DNA of 64,000 nt from Brachynemurus nebulosus (lineage: Eukaryota; Arthropoda; Insecta; Neuroptera; Myrmeleontidae), in assembly GCA_035578155.1 (NCBI GenBank), contig JAPWDM010000005.1, positions 21,574,877 to 21,638,876 of the forward strand, in the 5' to 3' direction. Every line of letters begins with the position of its first letter. The first letter of the stretch is position 1. Below are positions 12,443-25,608 of this stretch, one piece after another. The notes under the pieces were generated by a model. That model searched no databases. It was not told where the DNA came from and was given only the letters and a program-made list of their open reading frames with translations. The position numbers and the translations under genes are program-made.

Positions 12443-12784
12443 TTTTGAAACTGTGGCAATATTGTTTCAAACAGGATCTGTTTGAAAAGCAAATTAAGTG
12501 CATCGTACTGCGTTATATGGAATCTCAGAAGTAAACCATTTGTATAGATAAATCAGTCCTAAATAAAAACTACATTCTCAGAGTATATCAAGCTGTGATC
12601 GATATGGTTAGTTGATAAAATTTTATAATAGAAATGGCAACGAATATGTAAAATTTTACATATTTAAATTTAGGTTTATTGAATATTAGCCGTTTACCCG
12701 AAGGGATTGCCCTTCGGTAACATCCGGGAAAGCATCCGACTTTTCTCAGGTGTGAGAATTTTTGGATAACCTGATCTGCCCATA

Positions 12785-13195
12785 TTAATAATAATATTTA
12801 ATAATAATAATAATATTTATTGTGTTTTTATCTGTTAAGATGTACAATATGTCAATAAATAAATAACATTGGCTACTGATTTATAATAAATTTTCATTAA
12901 AATATTCTTGAACTGAATAATGGCAGGATTTGATCAATAGTGATTTTAGTTTATTTTTAAATTTCGATAGGGGTAGTTCTTTTACAACTGCTAGTAATTT
13001 ATTGAAAATTCTAATAATTGTGTTCAGTGGACAGTTTTGCACTTTTGATAAAGTAGAACTTATTGTTACATAATTTTGCTTTTGCCTTGTACTATATGTG
13101 TGCTTTTGTGTATTTTCTTCGAAAATTCCGGGATATTTCTTAATAAAGATACAACATTCTAAAATATAAAGGTCGGACAATGTTAATATTCACAG
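12785..13195 (-). pseudogene. Non-LTR retrotransposon 3' end (reverse transcriptase C-terminus)
   Basis: The minus-strand frame 13180-12881 encodes 99 residues with the pattern of the extreme C-terminus of Jockey/CR1-type reverse transcriptases: LYILECCIFIKK, then HTYSTRQKQNY, IRIFNKLL, LPLSKFKNKLKSLLI and CHYSVQEYFNE before the stop. Upstream, in the same frame, similarity continues for a few codons (ILTL) to an in-frame TGA at about 13192, so the copy is 5'-truncated or broken there. After the stop comes a short 3' untranslated region that ends in a degenerate (AAT)n tract at 12785-12820, the usual tail of such elements. The remaining polymerase and endonuclease are absent. The clade is not certain. 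Confidence 0.8.
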
Positions 13196-13362
13196 TTCCT
13201 GAATTATTGTCTTCTTTCCTCTTCGATCTCTCTGAATTTCTTTCTTCCCCGCCAGTTTCGATGCCTGTTTTGTGTTTATCTTTTGACAGCCGTTAAATTA
13301 ATCAAAACGCATTTTTTATTAGGTATCTATACTTACTTTCCAAGCTCTTCAGCAGCCTAAGT

Positions 13363-13620
13363 ATCAACTTCCACGTTTGTAATTTCAGAAATGATGTACT
13401 TCCCATACAGATTTTTCCCCTTATTTTATCCTCTTAGGGGACGAATTTCTGAAAACGTTGAAATTTCTAAGCACCCACTTCCACCTTTCAGAAATAACGT
13501 ACTGCCCATGCAAAATTTCATCCCTTATCTAATCTTCTCAGGGAATGAATTTCAAAAATCTTTTCTAGTGCTTACTACGTTATGTGGGGAACGCCTGTGC
13601 AAAATTTTATGCTTCTAGTC
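13363..13620. repeat. Two degenerate ~105 bp direct repeats
   Basis: ACTTCCAC, CAGAAAT, CGTACT/TGTACT, CCCAT, ATCCC/CCCCTTAT and AGGGRAYGAATTTC recur in the same order from about 13369 and 13470. The arrangement resembles internal repeats of insect Helitron-type sequences. No protein is encoded. Confidence 0.5.
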
Positions 13621-13639
13621 CCACAGACTTAACCTGTGC

Positions 13640-14518
13640 GTTGTCTCTCAGTCAGATAATAATAAATAGGTAATAAAATTGGTTCAACAGAAAAACTTAT
13701 TATATAATAGATTATTTTCCTATTTATCATCGCTATCAAATATTTGCAGTCTGCGTTATAAAAACACCGCGGTATAGGAGACTTGGCTGTACCTGGTAGA
13801 TACCTAGTTCACACAAATGTAAAAATGTTATGTATATGTGTACACATATCCATTCTGGATGTCGTCCTCTTGCCATCGAGCTGAAGGAATTTATTCCTTT
13901 CTTATAATAACTATGTGCTCTGCCTGATGACACATTGCTACCCCCATCGCCGTGTGTTCACCAACTCCTAGAGGCCGAGGGAGACCTGCTTTATAATGGT
14001 TTACAACCGGTCCCCCTGCCCCCCCTCAATTCCCATGACTTCATTCATTGCTTACTTGGTTCGAAGAAATGAATGTGTGGCAAGATGATTGGAACGATAC
14101 TTGCAGACTGCTTGGTTTGAAAGAGTGGGGGTCATACGGTGGTGGGGAGAGCGCGCGAGAGTATACGGCACATATCGATGATGATATTTACTTGTAAAAT
14201 TCAATTTTCTCTGTTGATATTTAATCAAATATAAGTGGATTCAACTATTTTTCTTAAAATATTTCTTTTTTTAATATTTTCCACTTGAATTTTTATCGAT
14301 TGTTCGTCTTTTTTTTCTACATCTCACAGTTTAAATGACTCGAATAATTCGACAGTATGAGTGGAAATAATAATGTAATTTTTATTTTTAGAATTTAAAA
14401 ATGTTATTACTTTAAATAGGTAGTCTGTATTATAAAGTCTGCTTCTATGACAATCTCGTAATCGATTCGAAGTAACATAAATATATTCTATTGATAGGAC
14501 TTCATTGAACTAGCCGCG
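13640..14518. other. Spacer with a GC-richer island, no assigned gene
   Basis: 13840-14170 is clearly less AT-rich than its surroundings and has no repeat signature I recognise. Short frames exist on both strands but none shows a known motif, so it is left unassigned. Confidence 0.35.
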
Positions 14519-14526
14519 GTTATAGT

Positions 14527-14755
14527 CAGGGCCAGCTTAGCCAATAGGCCAACCTAGGCCATGGCCTAGAGCGGGAAATTTTTAAAACAGGGCGGAAAAA
14601 TTAGTAATTGACCTTTTTTTTACTCGTCACTTATTTTTTAAGAGAAAGTTTGAAAAAAAAGTAGGAAAAATTAAGATTTCCTTCTTTTCAAACAAAAGGT
14701 ACGGACGGCATTTTTCAAGGGGCCTAGGGCGGCACTCAGGGTTAATCCGGCCCTG
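14527..14755. mobile_element. hAT-type MITE, 229 bp
   Basis: The left end CAGGGCCAGCTTAGCC and the reverse complement of the right end, CAGGGCCGGATTAACC, are inverted repeats. A perfect 8 bp duplication GTTATAGT lies at 14519-14526 and 14756-14763. Subterminal GGCCTAGG/GCGGCA blocks resemble those of other insect hAT MITEs. Confidence 0.92.
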
Positions 14756-14763
14756 GTTATAGT

Positions 14764-16449
14764 GAGCGTACGAAGCCAGTAATAAAAATGAAAATCGAGA
14801 AATACTACTCGATGATTAAGATCCAACCTAATAGTAGATTACCTACTTATCGAGCTCTGTAAATGCTGTTTTTGTGACCTGTATTTTTTAAATTATCAAC
14901 AAGAATAAAAAATTATTCACTATTTTTTGATATTTCACGACTTTTTCATTTGATTGCGATTTACAAATAAAAAGTTTAAACGGTTTGACAGACTGCACAT
15001 ACTTTAAAGTTACTTTGAACGTAACATGGTCAACTAATTAACCCTATAATTCGTGGGTCATTTGTATGGTGTGTTTAAGAAATCGGAGCAAATACATTAT
15101 TTTACAAACGCTTTTACATTGATTTTACAAAAGTTAGGAAATTTTTCGTCATAGATTTGATATTTTTGCTTTAAAGAGGATAGCTGAAGGTATTTAAAAC
15201 TTGGCTTCCATTTATTATCATTTATTATAGCATTTTCAGAGATAATAAGAATTAAAATTTAAAGTACCTACCGTTTTTTGTCTAACCCACAAATAGCTTC
15301 GAAAGCGATGATAGTAGAAAGGTTTTTAAATTAAGAAATTAAAACTAAGAGTTCGTTCGAAAAATGTATAACATAATAGGTATACTTTATACCATATATT
15401 CTCTGCATCTCACGAACAAATTTAAAGTTTTAAAATACTTCAAGCTTTAAAATACTGATTTAAAAAATTACAACCAACTGCGGGGAATTTACCATTATAA
15501 TACAAATTGTAATTTGCGGGTTTGTCGTCAATTTGAACTTTTTGTTCCTTATAACTTTAAAATACTCTTTTCGAAATTAATACGGTACAAAATTCTTGGA
15601 GTTCCTTTAATTTCGTTTGATAAATATACAAAAATTTTATTTTTATTTAAAATTTTGAAGTAACATTTCAAAAATAGATGACAACGCTCATTTTGTTACT
15701 GTCAACAAGAATACCTTTCTTTAATATAATTTTAACTAAAATTAAAATTCGAAACAAAACATATTTTCTCTTATTATTTAAACTTTTATATTAGCTGCTT
15801 CTTATCTTTTCCTGGGTACAGAACAATCCGCACATTTACTTACCACGAACGACTACACGAAAACGGAAAAAAAAAACAAACCGGAAAAGCAGACTAATGT
15901 AATGAAAAATGGTTTACCTAACGAAAATTGTATTTTAATGTTATAAAGATATGTTGTTTACGTAACGTGTGCTCTCATAACATAGTTTATTTCTCGACCA
16001 TACTGAGTAGAACCAACTACCAACCGTATTTAAATATATAGAGCGAATAGTTACGTATACATATTCGCTTACAGATTACCTAAATGTGGTTTTAGACTAA
16101 GTAAATAAACCACAAAGTACATTAGGTATTAGAAAATGAAACAGATGGACAAGCATAGTTGTAGCATCATCCACTATGGGTCATGGGTTTCGATTAGAGA
16201 CGTTCGCAAAAAAGATGTTTTCCAGACTAATATAAACGATATTCGTTGGGTGAAGTACATGTATTTGATACATTTATTTATACTGGTATCGTTGCAAACC
16301 GAAATTTAACATCAAATTTTTACTATTCTTTCTCAAATAAATTAAAATTAATTCAGATAAAATTTATAGCATTATTTAATACATTATTTTAAATATTTTA
16401 AATAATGAAATAAAAAATTATACAGCTGAATTCCAAACCTTTTTTTTTT
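14764..16449. other. AT-rich spacer, no gene
   Basis: Nothing recognised beyond A/T runs. Confidence 0.4.
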
Positions 16450-16740
16450 TAAAAATTGTCACTTATTCGCTACTAGTTGTGCCGACGACACTGTTCGCGC
16501 GGCGCATTGGTATAAAATCAATGAAAAGTATATAAGTACGTATATAATAGTTATAAGGAAAGAAGGAGACATTAATTTTGCCACAATAAAAAATATCTTA
16601 TATGTTGACCCAGGTATTAACACCAGACCAAATTTTTTAGAAAATATTCCATTTACAGACGTAGTCTCGTTACAGTTTTGTTTTTTGTATAGATTGCAAC
16701 AGCGGGTCTGTAAGCACAGGGTTTGAAAAAAAAAAGGTTC
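16450..16740 (-). repeat. Dispersed repeat, inverted copy of the 10344-10740 family
   Basis: The reverse complement contains AACTGTAACGAGAC, GGAATATTTT, ACCTGGGTCAACAT, TTATACCAATGCG and CGCGCGAACA in the order seen at 10344-10740. The minus-strand frame across it (16755-16459) has no protein motif. Confidence 0.55.
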
Positions 16741-18403
16741 TAAATAATGTTCCAATTCTTATGAAATTTTATGAAAAAAATAATTGCATATAATCCATTA
16801 ACGTTACGGTCTGCTCGCAATAGTCAATCATGCGTTTTAAAAATTAATTAAATTTCAAAATGATTTATAATAATCCTTGAAGTTTTCTTCCAACCTAGTC
16901 TATTTGAACCAATTTTTGACTTTACGTTTGTTCACGGTCCGAAATAACAAATGTTGTCGTTATATCATCAAAAATAAATTCGTTTTTACTTGACCACAAA
17001 ACTGGCCGCACATGTACTTGTGGTTATTCAGACAGAGATCACATGTACCCAGATTAGGATAGATGTATTTTATTATTATACTTATACATTAGATTACTGT
17101 AAATAAATTGAGTTTGGTTTGGGATATTTTATGTTCTTTTTTTTTTGGAAAGTTAAAGATGAATTACAAATGAGTTTGAAATTGGTTTTTAGGCTAGGAT
17201 TATTTTTTTTTAACTGCCTCATTTTAATCATTGTACCATGACATTTTATAATCCGCTTTACATGGATAAGCTTTTATTTTATTCAATTTAAAAACTTTTT
17301 TTACATAGGTCGGTTATAAATTGTGATTTTAAGTTTTGAATCGACGTTTACAACCTTTATGGGAATCTATTTCAAATTTCTTTTTAACTCAACATAAATT
17401 ATAAAATAAGTTTTATTTATAAACTTTATTTAAATAAAAATAATAATAAACATTACCTTAATAAATTGCAATAAAATACTTCGACAGTGTATAGCAATGA
17501 CAACAATCCGGATAAAACATGTTGTAACTATAACAATATGTAGATAAATTATATGTACTTATAACTAACTCGCCCCTTTTATTTGATCTTTTTGTTGCAC
17601 TTTTTGAAATATGCAAATAGTGGATTTTTTCTGTAGTTACAAGACCACAAAATATTATATCTGATAAATTGTTAAGGCTTTACCTTTGCTACTGGTAATG
17701 ATTTTCCCAGTATGTCTCTAGCTTGAGACGGTCCTGAAAAAATTGAATGCCATAAAACCGAATTAGTTGTTGCACGATTATCTTTCTCCAACAATCATAG
17801 ACTATAATTTGTAGCAAATTATCCAGCTCGCGTATTCACTGAGAATAATATTGTCGAATTGAAAATGGGGAGGAATTGTGGAACAACAATGAATATACAT
17901 ATATAGATACTTATTATCATTTTCAAATACAAATTGAAAAAATCAGGAAGCAAGGGAAGAAGTATCCGCATAATATTATTGTCAACCAAATATTATCCAA
18001 TTCGAATTTTCCTCATTTTCATCCTTTTTCTTGTAATATAAAAATAACTTTCGAAAAGAATTCTACAATATATATCATCTTTGGTCTCTTATACGTTCCT
18101 CGTTTGTTCCGCTCTTCCGTTGTTTGTTATACATATTTCATTTGTATATGTTTTTCTTTGTTTTTGTAGAATGTCCTTTGTTTAGATTGTAATATTTTCT
18201 TTTTTTTTCTGCACGTACTTTTCTTTTTTTCCGCTTCATGTATTTTGTCTGGAATTTATGGGCGAATCACATACGAGACGTCATACGACATTTTTAATAT
18301 AGTTTGTGTCACAAGCCGAAACAAGAGTTGACTTTTAATTAACTTGTAAAATAAAATATGTAGTTGTTTCTGTGTTAAATGTTGTTTAAGGTATTTTTGA
18401 GAA
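16741..18403. other. AT-rich spacer, no gene
   Basis: No supported feature. A pyrimidine-rich patch lies at about 18080-18240. Confidence 0.4.
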
Positions 18404-18490
18404 TTTTTGCCACTTGATTTATACTTCATAAATATTACACGTTGCATATTTTTGCCACTTGATTCATACTTCATAAATATTACACGTTGC
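18404..18490. repeat. 45 bp tandem duplication
   Basis: TTTTTGCCACTTGATTTATA and the following CTTCATAAATATTACACGTT are repeated at 18404 and 18449 with about one difference (T versus C in GATT-TATA). Confidence 0.95.
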
Positions 18491-20394
18491 AAAAATTATT
18501 TTTAAAATAATTTTAGACCCAATTTCTAAAACATTTAAAAATACCGCTCTACTGCGCGTAACATTTTGGAGTCTTTTATCTTGGTCGATAACCATTTTTC
18601 ATTACAAATCAGTTACATTTCCATAAATGTCTAATAGATGGTATTAGTGATGGGTATAAATAAGCACATTAAACAATTTGGAAATTAACATACGTTTTTC
18701 TCAGAATTTCGTTTTCTAAAATGGTGAGCAATTTTCATTTGACTGACTTGAAATTTTACCTGTAACTTTTTAAATATAGATTATCTAGAGCGGAGTTTTA
18801 AAAATTTCTGTGATGCTTCGAAAAGTGTTAATATTCATTGTCACGAAGTGACCATCATGCCAATGGCCCCTATTTACTCCTTTTTAAGCTGGCAGTATAC
18901 CTACTTGCATCAATATCATAAAAACTATAACCAGTATTTTTCTCTATAATTGTTATGTACAAAAATCGTACACATACATAGAGACATAGAAGTAATAGTA
19001 TAAGAGTAATTCATAAGTATTCATTAGATATAGTTGTATTACAACTATTGCAACAGCCACTCTGATTGTATGCAAATACATAGATAGGTACATCGTACGA
19101 TTATCAACTAGCCGAGTCCCTACCTTCAGTGTAACAACGCACGCATAAGTTCAGCTCAGGATGGCTTGACCTGTTTTAAAATTAAAATGGGGTAAATTTT
19201 TTTTAGATTTATAATTTAAAAGTTTTGGAATTTGAAAATGTAACCAAGGAACATTTGGGTTCGAAAATTTAAAGTTAGTTAAATATGTATTTTATATTTT
19301 TATTTCATTATAATTTTTTTAAAAATACTATTTATTTCTTAAACACATCGAATACATAAAATTCTTTGTGTAAACCATGTGCCTTGCATGATTAATATTG
19401 TGCTATTTTCACTATTGTCACAAAAACAAGGTACTTGATTTAAATTTCTTTTATTTCAATAAATTCTTCATAATATTGTAAAATTAATACTTTAATATTT
19501 AAAAATAAGAGATATTAAAATATTTAGTCAATATGTTTGATGGTAAATGTTACGTAAAGGACGCCATTTAATGTTATTGCTTTTTTCCTTTGTCAATTCA
19601 ACTCATTTTTCAAAAAATTGTTATGTCACCGTTATTGAATTAAATATTAAAACAATTTTCACGATTCTCATAGATAAGTTAATATTGTTATGTATAGTTT
19701 TAAATTGGACTTGCTACAGCTGTGGGCAAAATTTTTTTAACATTCCAATATTAAAAATTTAATAAATTTTATATTTTATTGTTAGTATTTCTTTTCTTAC
19801 CAAAATACCTATTACACAGACATCACTACAGTAAAACCTTATCAGCCTTAAAATTTAAAAAACTAAACACTTGGTAATAAAGGTTATTATAATATTTCGC
19901 TGATAATTACGTTTGCTATGGGCCCCAAACGTTAACCAACCCACTCGCGTCCGCTTATTCGTACTGTCCGTCATTTATTGAGAAATTATAAACCAAATTC
20001 ACAAGAATAATTTTGATTCATGTAACCACTGAGTTATTTCAATTTTTTTTTTTTATCTTATATTCAATGTCACAATTAAAAATAGTAATAATAATAATAG
20101 TCAAATAATCAAACCCATTACCACCACCTTAACATTTATGGTACTAGAGCGCGTACCCTCTGGAATTTACAAATATTTCACACGTTTACTACATCATGTT
20201 AAATTCATGGTCAACTAAGTGGTCGGAAGACGACAATTCATATTATGCGACCTAATTCATATTATTCTCTAATGCTTTAAATAGTGTCGATATTTTTCTG
20301 AATAATATGGTGGTCGGAAAACGACATTTCAAATTAACTTTCAAATTACACGACCAAATGTTATTTCAATTAATGGCGGAGACGACTCCAAGCT
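18491..20394. other. AT-rich spacer, no gene
   Basis: No supported feature in this stretch. Confidence 0.4.
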
Positions 20395-20456
20395 ACAAGA
20401 ATTAGAATTATATTGCTTTTAAACTTTTAAACAAGAATTAGAATTATATTGCTTTT
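20395..20456. repeat. 26 bp direct repeat, period 36
   Basis: ACAAGAATTAGAATTATATT followed by GCTTTT at 20395-20420 recurs at 20431-20456. Confidence 0.95.
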
Positions 20457-23400
20457 ATTGCTATTGGTACTTAAGAATATGTCAATTTTACCTGAATTAG
20501 GTACATGGTCATCCAAGTGGCTGGAAAACAACATTTAATGTTAAATATACTATACATGTAATTTAGGAAACTGATAACCATCATATATGATACTAAATGT
20601 GGCTGTTCCGCACAAAATTATCCGAAATTTTACCGGGCCAAAATTTTATTTACAAGACTTTTGTATATTATTTTAAATGTATAATTCAATACCTGGCAAT
20701 ATTATTTGATTTAAGCTAAGTTTCCCTTACAAATTAGCTTAAAAGTGAGATTAAAAGTATTTTTGCACCCTAGGGGCTAAAAGTAAGACTTCATTCCCTA
20801 TTATGAATATCTAAAGTATGTACTTTAGCCCTCGGATTGCAAAATATTCTGTTTGTTTCATCGAAGTTTTTTTTTAGTGTGGGAAGAAATTCTAAAAGCA
20901 ATATTTCAACAATATTCAACCAATACGAAACGAAATAACTTCTAGCTATTTGAAAAAAAAAAATCAGTAGAATAGTTATCACCATAAAATACTACCAAAT
21001 AAATATGTCAATTTAGACACGAACATAAAAATTATATGTTAAATCCATAAAAATCCAGTATGAATATTTTTCTGGAGGCGTTTTATTTCGAACTTTTTCA
21101 GCAAAGTTTTTTTTTATTGTTTTTTTTTTCCTTTCTTTTGTACATAATACATTATTATTTAAATTGGTTGTTCAACAAATATGGAAATAATCCCTTAACG
21201 AACTTAGTTCAATATTTTTTCGTACGTACAATCATTGAATTACAAGATACTGTATATAACGTATTGTTCGACCGGAAAGATAATATAAAATAAAACAAAG
21301 GAATATATAAAAACAATCCATAAAATTTTGAAAATAGGTAACAGTGGACGTAAACTGTACAAAAGAACGTATTGCGCATATACACGAATTCCTTCCGTTG
21401 TTAATTAGAAAGATCTGATTTTGTACACCAAATCTTCATCAGCTATCTTAAATTACCTCCGTATACCGTACTGAGTATGCGCATTCAGGCTTCAACTCTC
21501 TGTGTGTAAGTGTATTCCTTATGATCAAATGATCCATAATTTCTAAACGTTAAAGACAAAAACATCTTTTCTATTACTACGATGTTATTAAGGGCGCAGT
21601 TGCACCGCTTTTGTGATTTGAGCGAACTAACGCCACTGTTCGATAGGATCAGAAAACACAATTCTGAGTAAATAATTTTATAATGGCATAAGCTCAAAAT
21701 CATTACTTTAAACTTCTAATTCAGTTCTAATACTTTTTTAAATACACAGTGTCTTTCATAAAGTTCGTACCAAATGGGAAAATTTTTAATATTTTGTTTT
21801 TTTACTATTTTAAAAGTATTTTAGTGGTATCCGTTAGTGTATCGGAAATGCAAATGTAGCTAAACACATCTTACCTCCCCTGGTGGGAAATCGGAAATTT
21901 TAAAATTGCGAATTGGGGGCCGCATTAAAATCAGGGCTACTTAAACTCGCATTTTTATGTTATCCGGTAAAGCGAATTTTTGAGATTTATTTTGGTAGGC
22001 AGTAGTATTTTGCTATTGGACTAAAGTTTACAAATTTTTTGAAAACAAACGTGGGAAAGATTATTACGACTTTTTAAAATCCACAATTTTGAAATTTCCG
22101 GTTTCTCGCTAAAATGTAGGTGAGGAAGGGAGACTTTTTCATTTCAACCGATGCAGCAACTATAACTTGTCAAAAAATCAGTACATAATAAAATTTTTTC
22201 AATATTGTGCAAACTTTATAAAAGACATTGTATATGTATACAATAATATATATCAACTTTAAAATAATGATATTGATAGTAACATCTATAATCATATTCC
22301 ACAATATATGTACAGACTGAAAAGATTCCTCTCTATGGTCGTATAAGGTCATTAGATTTAATAATATATATTCTATATTTTCCCCATATTATGCATTTAT
22401 ATCTATGAATGAGAGATGTGTGTACAGACAGACGGTAGTAGTTAAATCTGCCACTAGTGGCGTTATCATCGTCTTCATCATCATAACTAAACATTCACTG
22501 ACATACCATAGAGAATAAAGATTTCATGAATGTATTATAACTCCGTCAAATATTATTATCTTTGTCAGTTATAAATATAAACTGTATATGGAACAAAAAA
22601 AGATGGAATAAATATAATCTTGCGAGTTTTAATGTACAATATGCTCTATAATATTATAAATAATGATGCATACTCGCGCTCAAAACAGTAAGCATCTTTG
22701 AGTATAAATTGTTTCTATAAAAACAAGCAGGGAGTGGATATATCATAATATACTCGCAGAGAAAATTATATTCACTGAATCGATGATAAATCGTTCCTAG
22801 CATATTGTTCGTAACAAAAGATTTAAAACGATTCAATAACTCAATAATCTCTTCAAAATGAAAATTTTTACGCACATTTTAGGTTTTACAGCTTCCCGAA
22901 CTGTCTGTCGGTAACGAACGATTCTCTCTGCGAATGAATCATTTCGTAAACAATTGCACGTACCTTTCGAATCGTTTATCGACTCAGTACCCATCGTATA
23001 AAATTGATTTAGAATTTTTGCGTTTTTTACCGCTTTTCTTGTTTATACTACGGTTGTTTCTTTGATGTTTATTACATTGCACCATTTTAATAATAAATGC
23101 TGGGCTATATTCAAAAATTATTTTACTAGAATCATAATAAACAAATTTTATATTTCATGAAACTTTATAAAAAATTAAAAACATTTTATTTGAATAAAAA
23201 TACTGTTGGATACTTGGGTATACTAGTAGGTATGCAACACGGATAGTAAGTACGTTTATTTTTATAGATCTCATATTATACTAATTTAAAATTAGTCGAA
23301 ACTTACTAAAACTTCTATGCAACTTTTACAAAATTTGTGTTATAAAATTTGCAAACGGTAATAAATAATAAAACTGGAGTAAGTACACATGTTGTTTGGG

Positions 23401-24318
23401 TGGGAAAAGAATGAATTCTGTCGAAACCTACCGGGATTTAATAGGGATCGAATAGGTAAAGATTCAATAACTGTCGTATAGAGGACTTACTAGTCAAACC
23501 CATTTTAAGGGTTACCTATATAAGTCAAAGTTCGCTACCTAATTAATGTTGTTCTATAAAATCTGATTACTGATTGGCTTAAAAACAAGAATAAAGTTAT
23601 TTTTGGGAGAACTAAAGGTGACACTTTACTCCATGTTGTATAATAAAATATTTTGAGGCAAATGTATTTTTGCTAGTCTAAACTTAAAGAATACCTTCAA
23701 TACTCCTAACTTTATCTATTGAACATAATTTTACCATACCAAACTTTGTGTTAAAAAAAATATTTCATGGCTTATAATACCTGTAGCATTTTTTTTCTGT
23801 AAATTTTCTGACATTATCAGTCGCCATTTATTAAAAACATTAGCTTTTTTCTTCAGTTTATGGTACATTTCTGTTTTGATTGTGCAAACTTTAGTAGATG
23901 TTTCAGAAATTATTAAACTTATGTATTAATTTTATTAAATGAAATCACATAATCTCCTAAATATTTAGAAATAATTTTCAAATTTATTTATTAGCGCATT
24001 ATCGAATAATTCATTTATTTAATGGCTACTCTACTGCCGTATTGTAGAAAAAGAACGTACCTATGAGCATTAATAGTAAAACTGAGAAAATGGCGTTCAA
24101 AAAATTTAGCATTTTTAAACCTTCGTATGTTTTTCTGGGCCCACTTTGTGATACAAAGAATTTTTATTTAATATTAAAATAGTATCAATTTTTGCTACAA
24201 AAGTTATTTTTACGCAAATATTTTCTAATTCGCCAGAAAACGTGCAGATACGTTGTTTTCGGTAACTGAAAACAAGATTTTACACACTATAAACAACGTA
24301 TGTGAATCATCCAATGAA
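20457..24318. other. AT-rich spacer, no gene
   Basis: No gene supported. The block 21740-22150 (CAGTGTCTTTCATAAAGTTC and following) has the look of a dispersed repeat but has no detectable termini. Confidence 0.4.
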
Positions 24319-24550
24319 TTTTTAATAGATTTGAGCGTTACTTTGTGGTATTCCATATTTTATATTAGTAAACAAAAACACTTTACTTTGCAAAATACCA
24401 CTTTTATTGAATATAAAAACTCTTATGACATGTTTCGGTCAGTATGACCATTCTCAAACGTGTCCAATACTGACCGAAACATGCCATAAGAGTTTTTATA
24501 CTCAATAAAAGTGGTATTTTGCAAAGTAAAGTGTTTTTATTTACTAATAT
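24319..24550. mobile_element. Penelope-related inverted-repeat insertion with 11 bp target duplication
   Basis: Arms of 83 bp (24362-24444 and 24468-24550) are inverted copies with only a few mismatches, around a 23 bp loop. The whole insert is flanked by CATCCAATGAA at 24308-24318 and 24551-24561, an exact 11 bp duplication. The arms carry GACCGAAACATG and the sequence CTTTACTTTGCAAAATACCA also found next to the Penelope 3' region at 12420-12440. This fits a solo terminal-repeat insertion from that element. Transcribed, it would form a long hairpin RNA. Confidence 0.8.
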
Positions 24551-24746
24551 CATCCAATGAACAGTAAGCAAGCAGTTACACATACGTTAGTCTTATTCAT
24601 TTTTAAAAAGATGGATATCAATTTGGTTACATAAATAATGTATGTGATCACATACGTTATTTATTACAATCATCGTGATAAACGAAATTTGCATATCGTA
24701 TGTTAAATTAAAACACATACATCTTAACCTATTACTGTTTTTTTAA

Positions 24747-25604
24747 GGGGGGAGTTCAAATAACAAAGCAACTTTTTTATTTATGATTATTTTGCTTGTT
24801 GAAATTTTTTTTCAAATTAGGGAGAGTTTCAAATAGAAAATTTTGTTTTTGAAACATTCATTACTCTTCCCTGTAGGGGGAGGGGGTCCTTTTTCTCAAG
24901 TTTTTCAGCGTTTACAAGGAACGCCATATCTCAAAAAGTAATGAATATTTTTTAAATATTTTTTCATTATTTTATTCCTAAAGGACCTGTCCATAAAGCT
25001 GAGTATGGGTTTCAGGTAGTTTTAAAAATTAACTATAAAATTTTAATCCCAAACTTCTAAAAATTACAAAACCCATTTAAAAGAAAAAAATGTTTAAAAA
25101 TAGTTACAATTGTTCAAATGGAAAAAGCATACTCCACTTTATGCGCAATATGTTTATGAAAAAAATTTAAAAAAAAATTAAGTCTCTATCTTTTCTAGAA
25201 CTTGAGATATGATTTTCCTTGTCGGGAAAAACACAACTTTCGGGAAACGGTAAACAACAAAAATAATAACAAAAAAAGCAGTTTACTCACTGTTTATTAA
25301 AACGTTTACAAAGGCATACAAATAAAAGAACATTATTTCAGTGCATACTATAACACTCATGTACACACCAAAACTAAATATTACTGATAAAATCGCCAGG
25401 GGGGAGCGAGCGTTGTCTGCAAAGGAGCAGCAACTTGGCTGTGCAGCGGCTCACAAATAAATATTTTTTTATTTGAAAAAAAAAAAAATTTGGCCATGTT
25501 TTATATATCACCGTGTTTGTAAAGAACCACAGAACAAAATAAAAACAAAAAACAAGATTCGAAAAAAATTAGTTTATTAGCCGTTTCTGGCGCGAACTGC
25601 TCCC
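24747..25604. mobile_element. Putative TTAA-flanked DNA element
   Basis: The left end GGGGGGAGTTC and the reverse complement of the right end, GGGAGCAGTTC, are imperfect inverted repeats. Each is bordered by TTAA (24743-24746 and 25605-25608), as for piggyBac or Kolobok-type insertions. No transposase frame is present. The short inverted repeat and the common target make this moderate evidence only. Confidence 0.45.
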
Positions 25605-25608
25605 TTAA

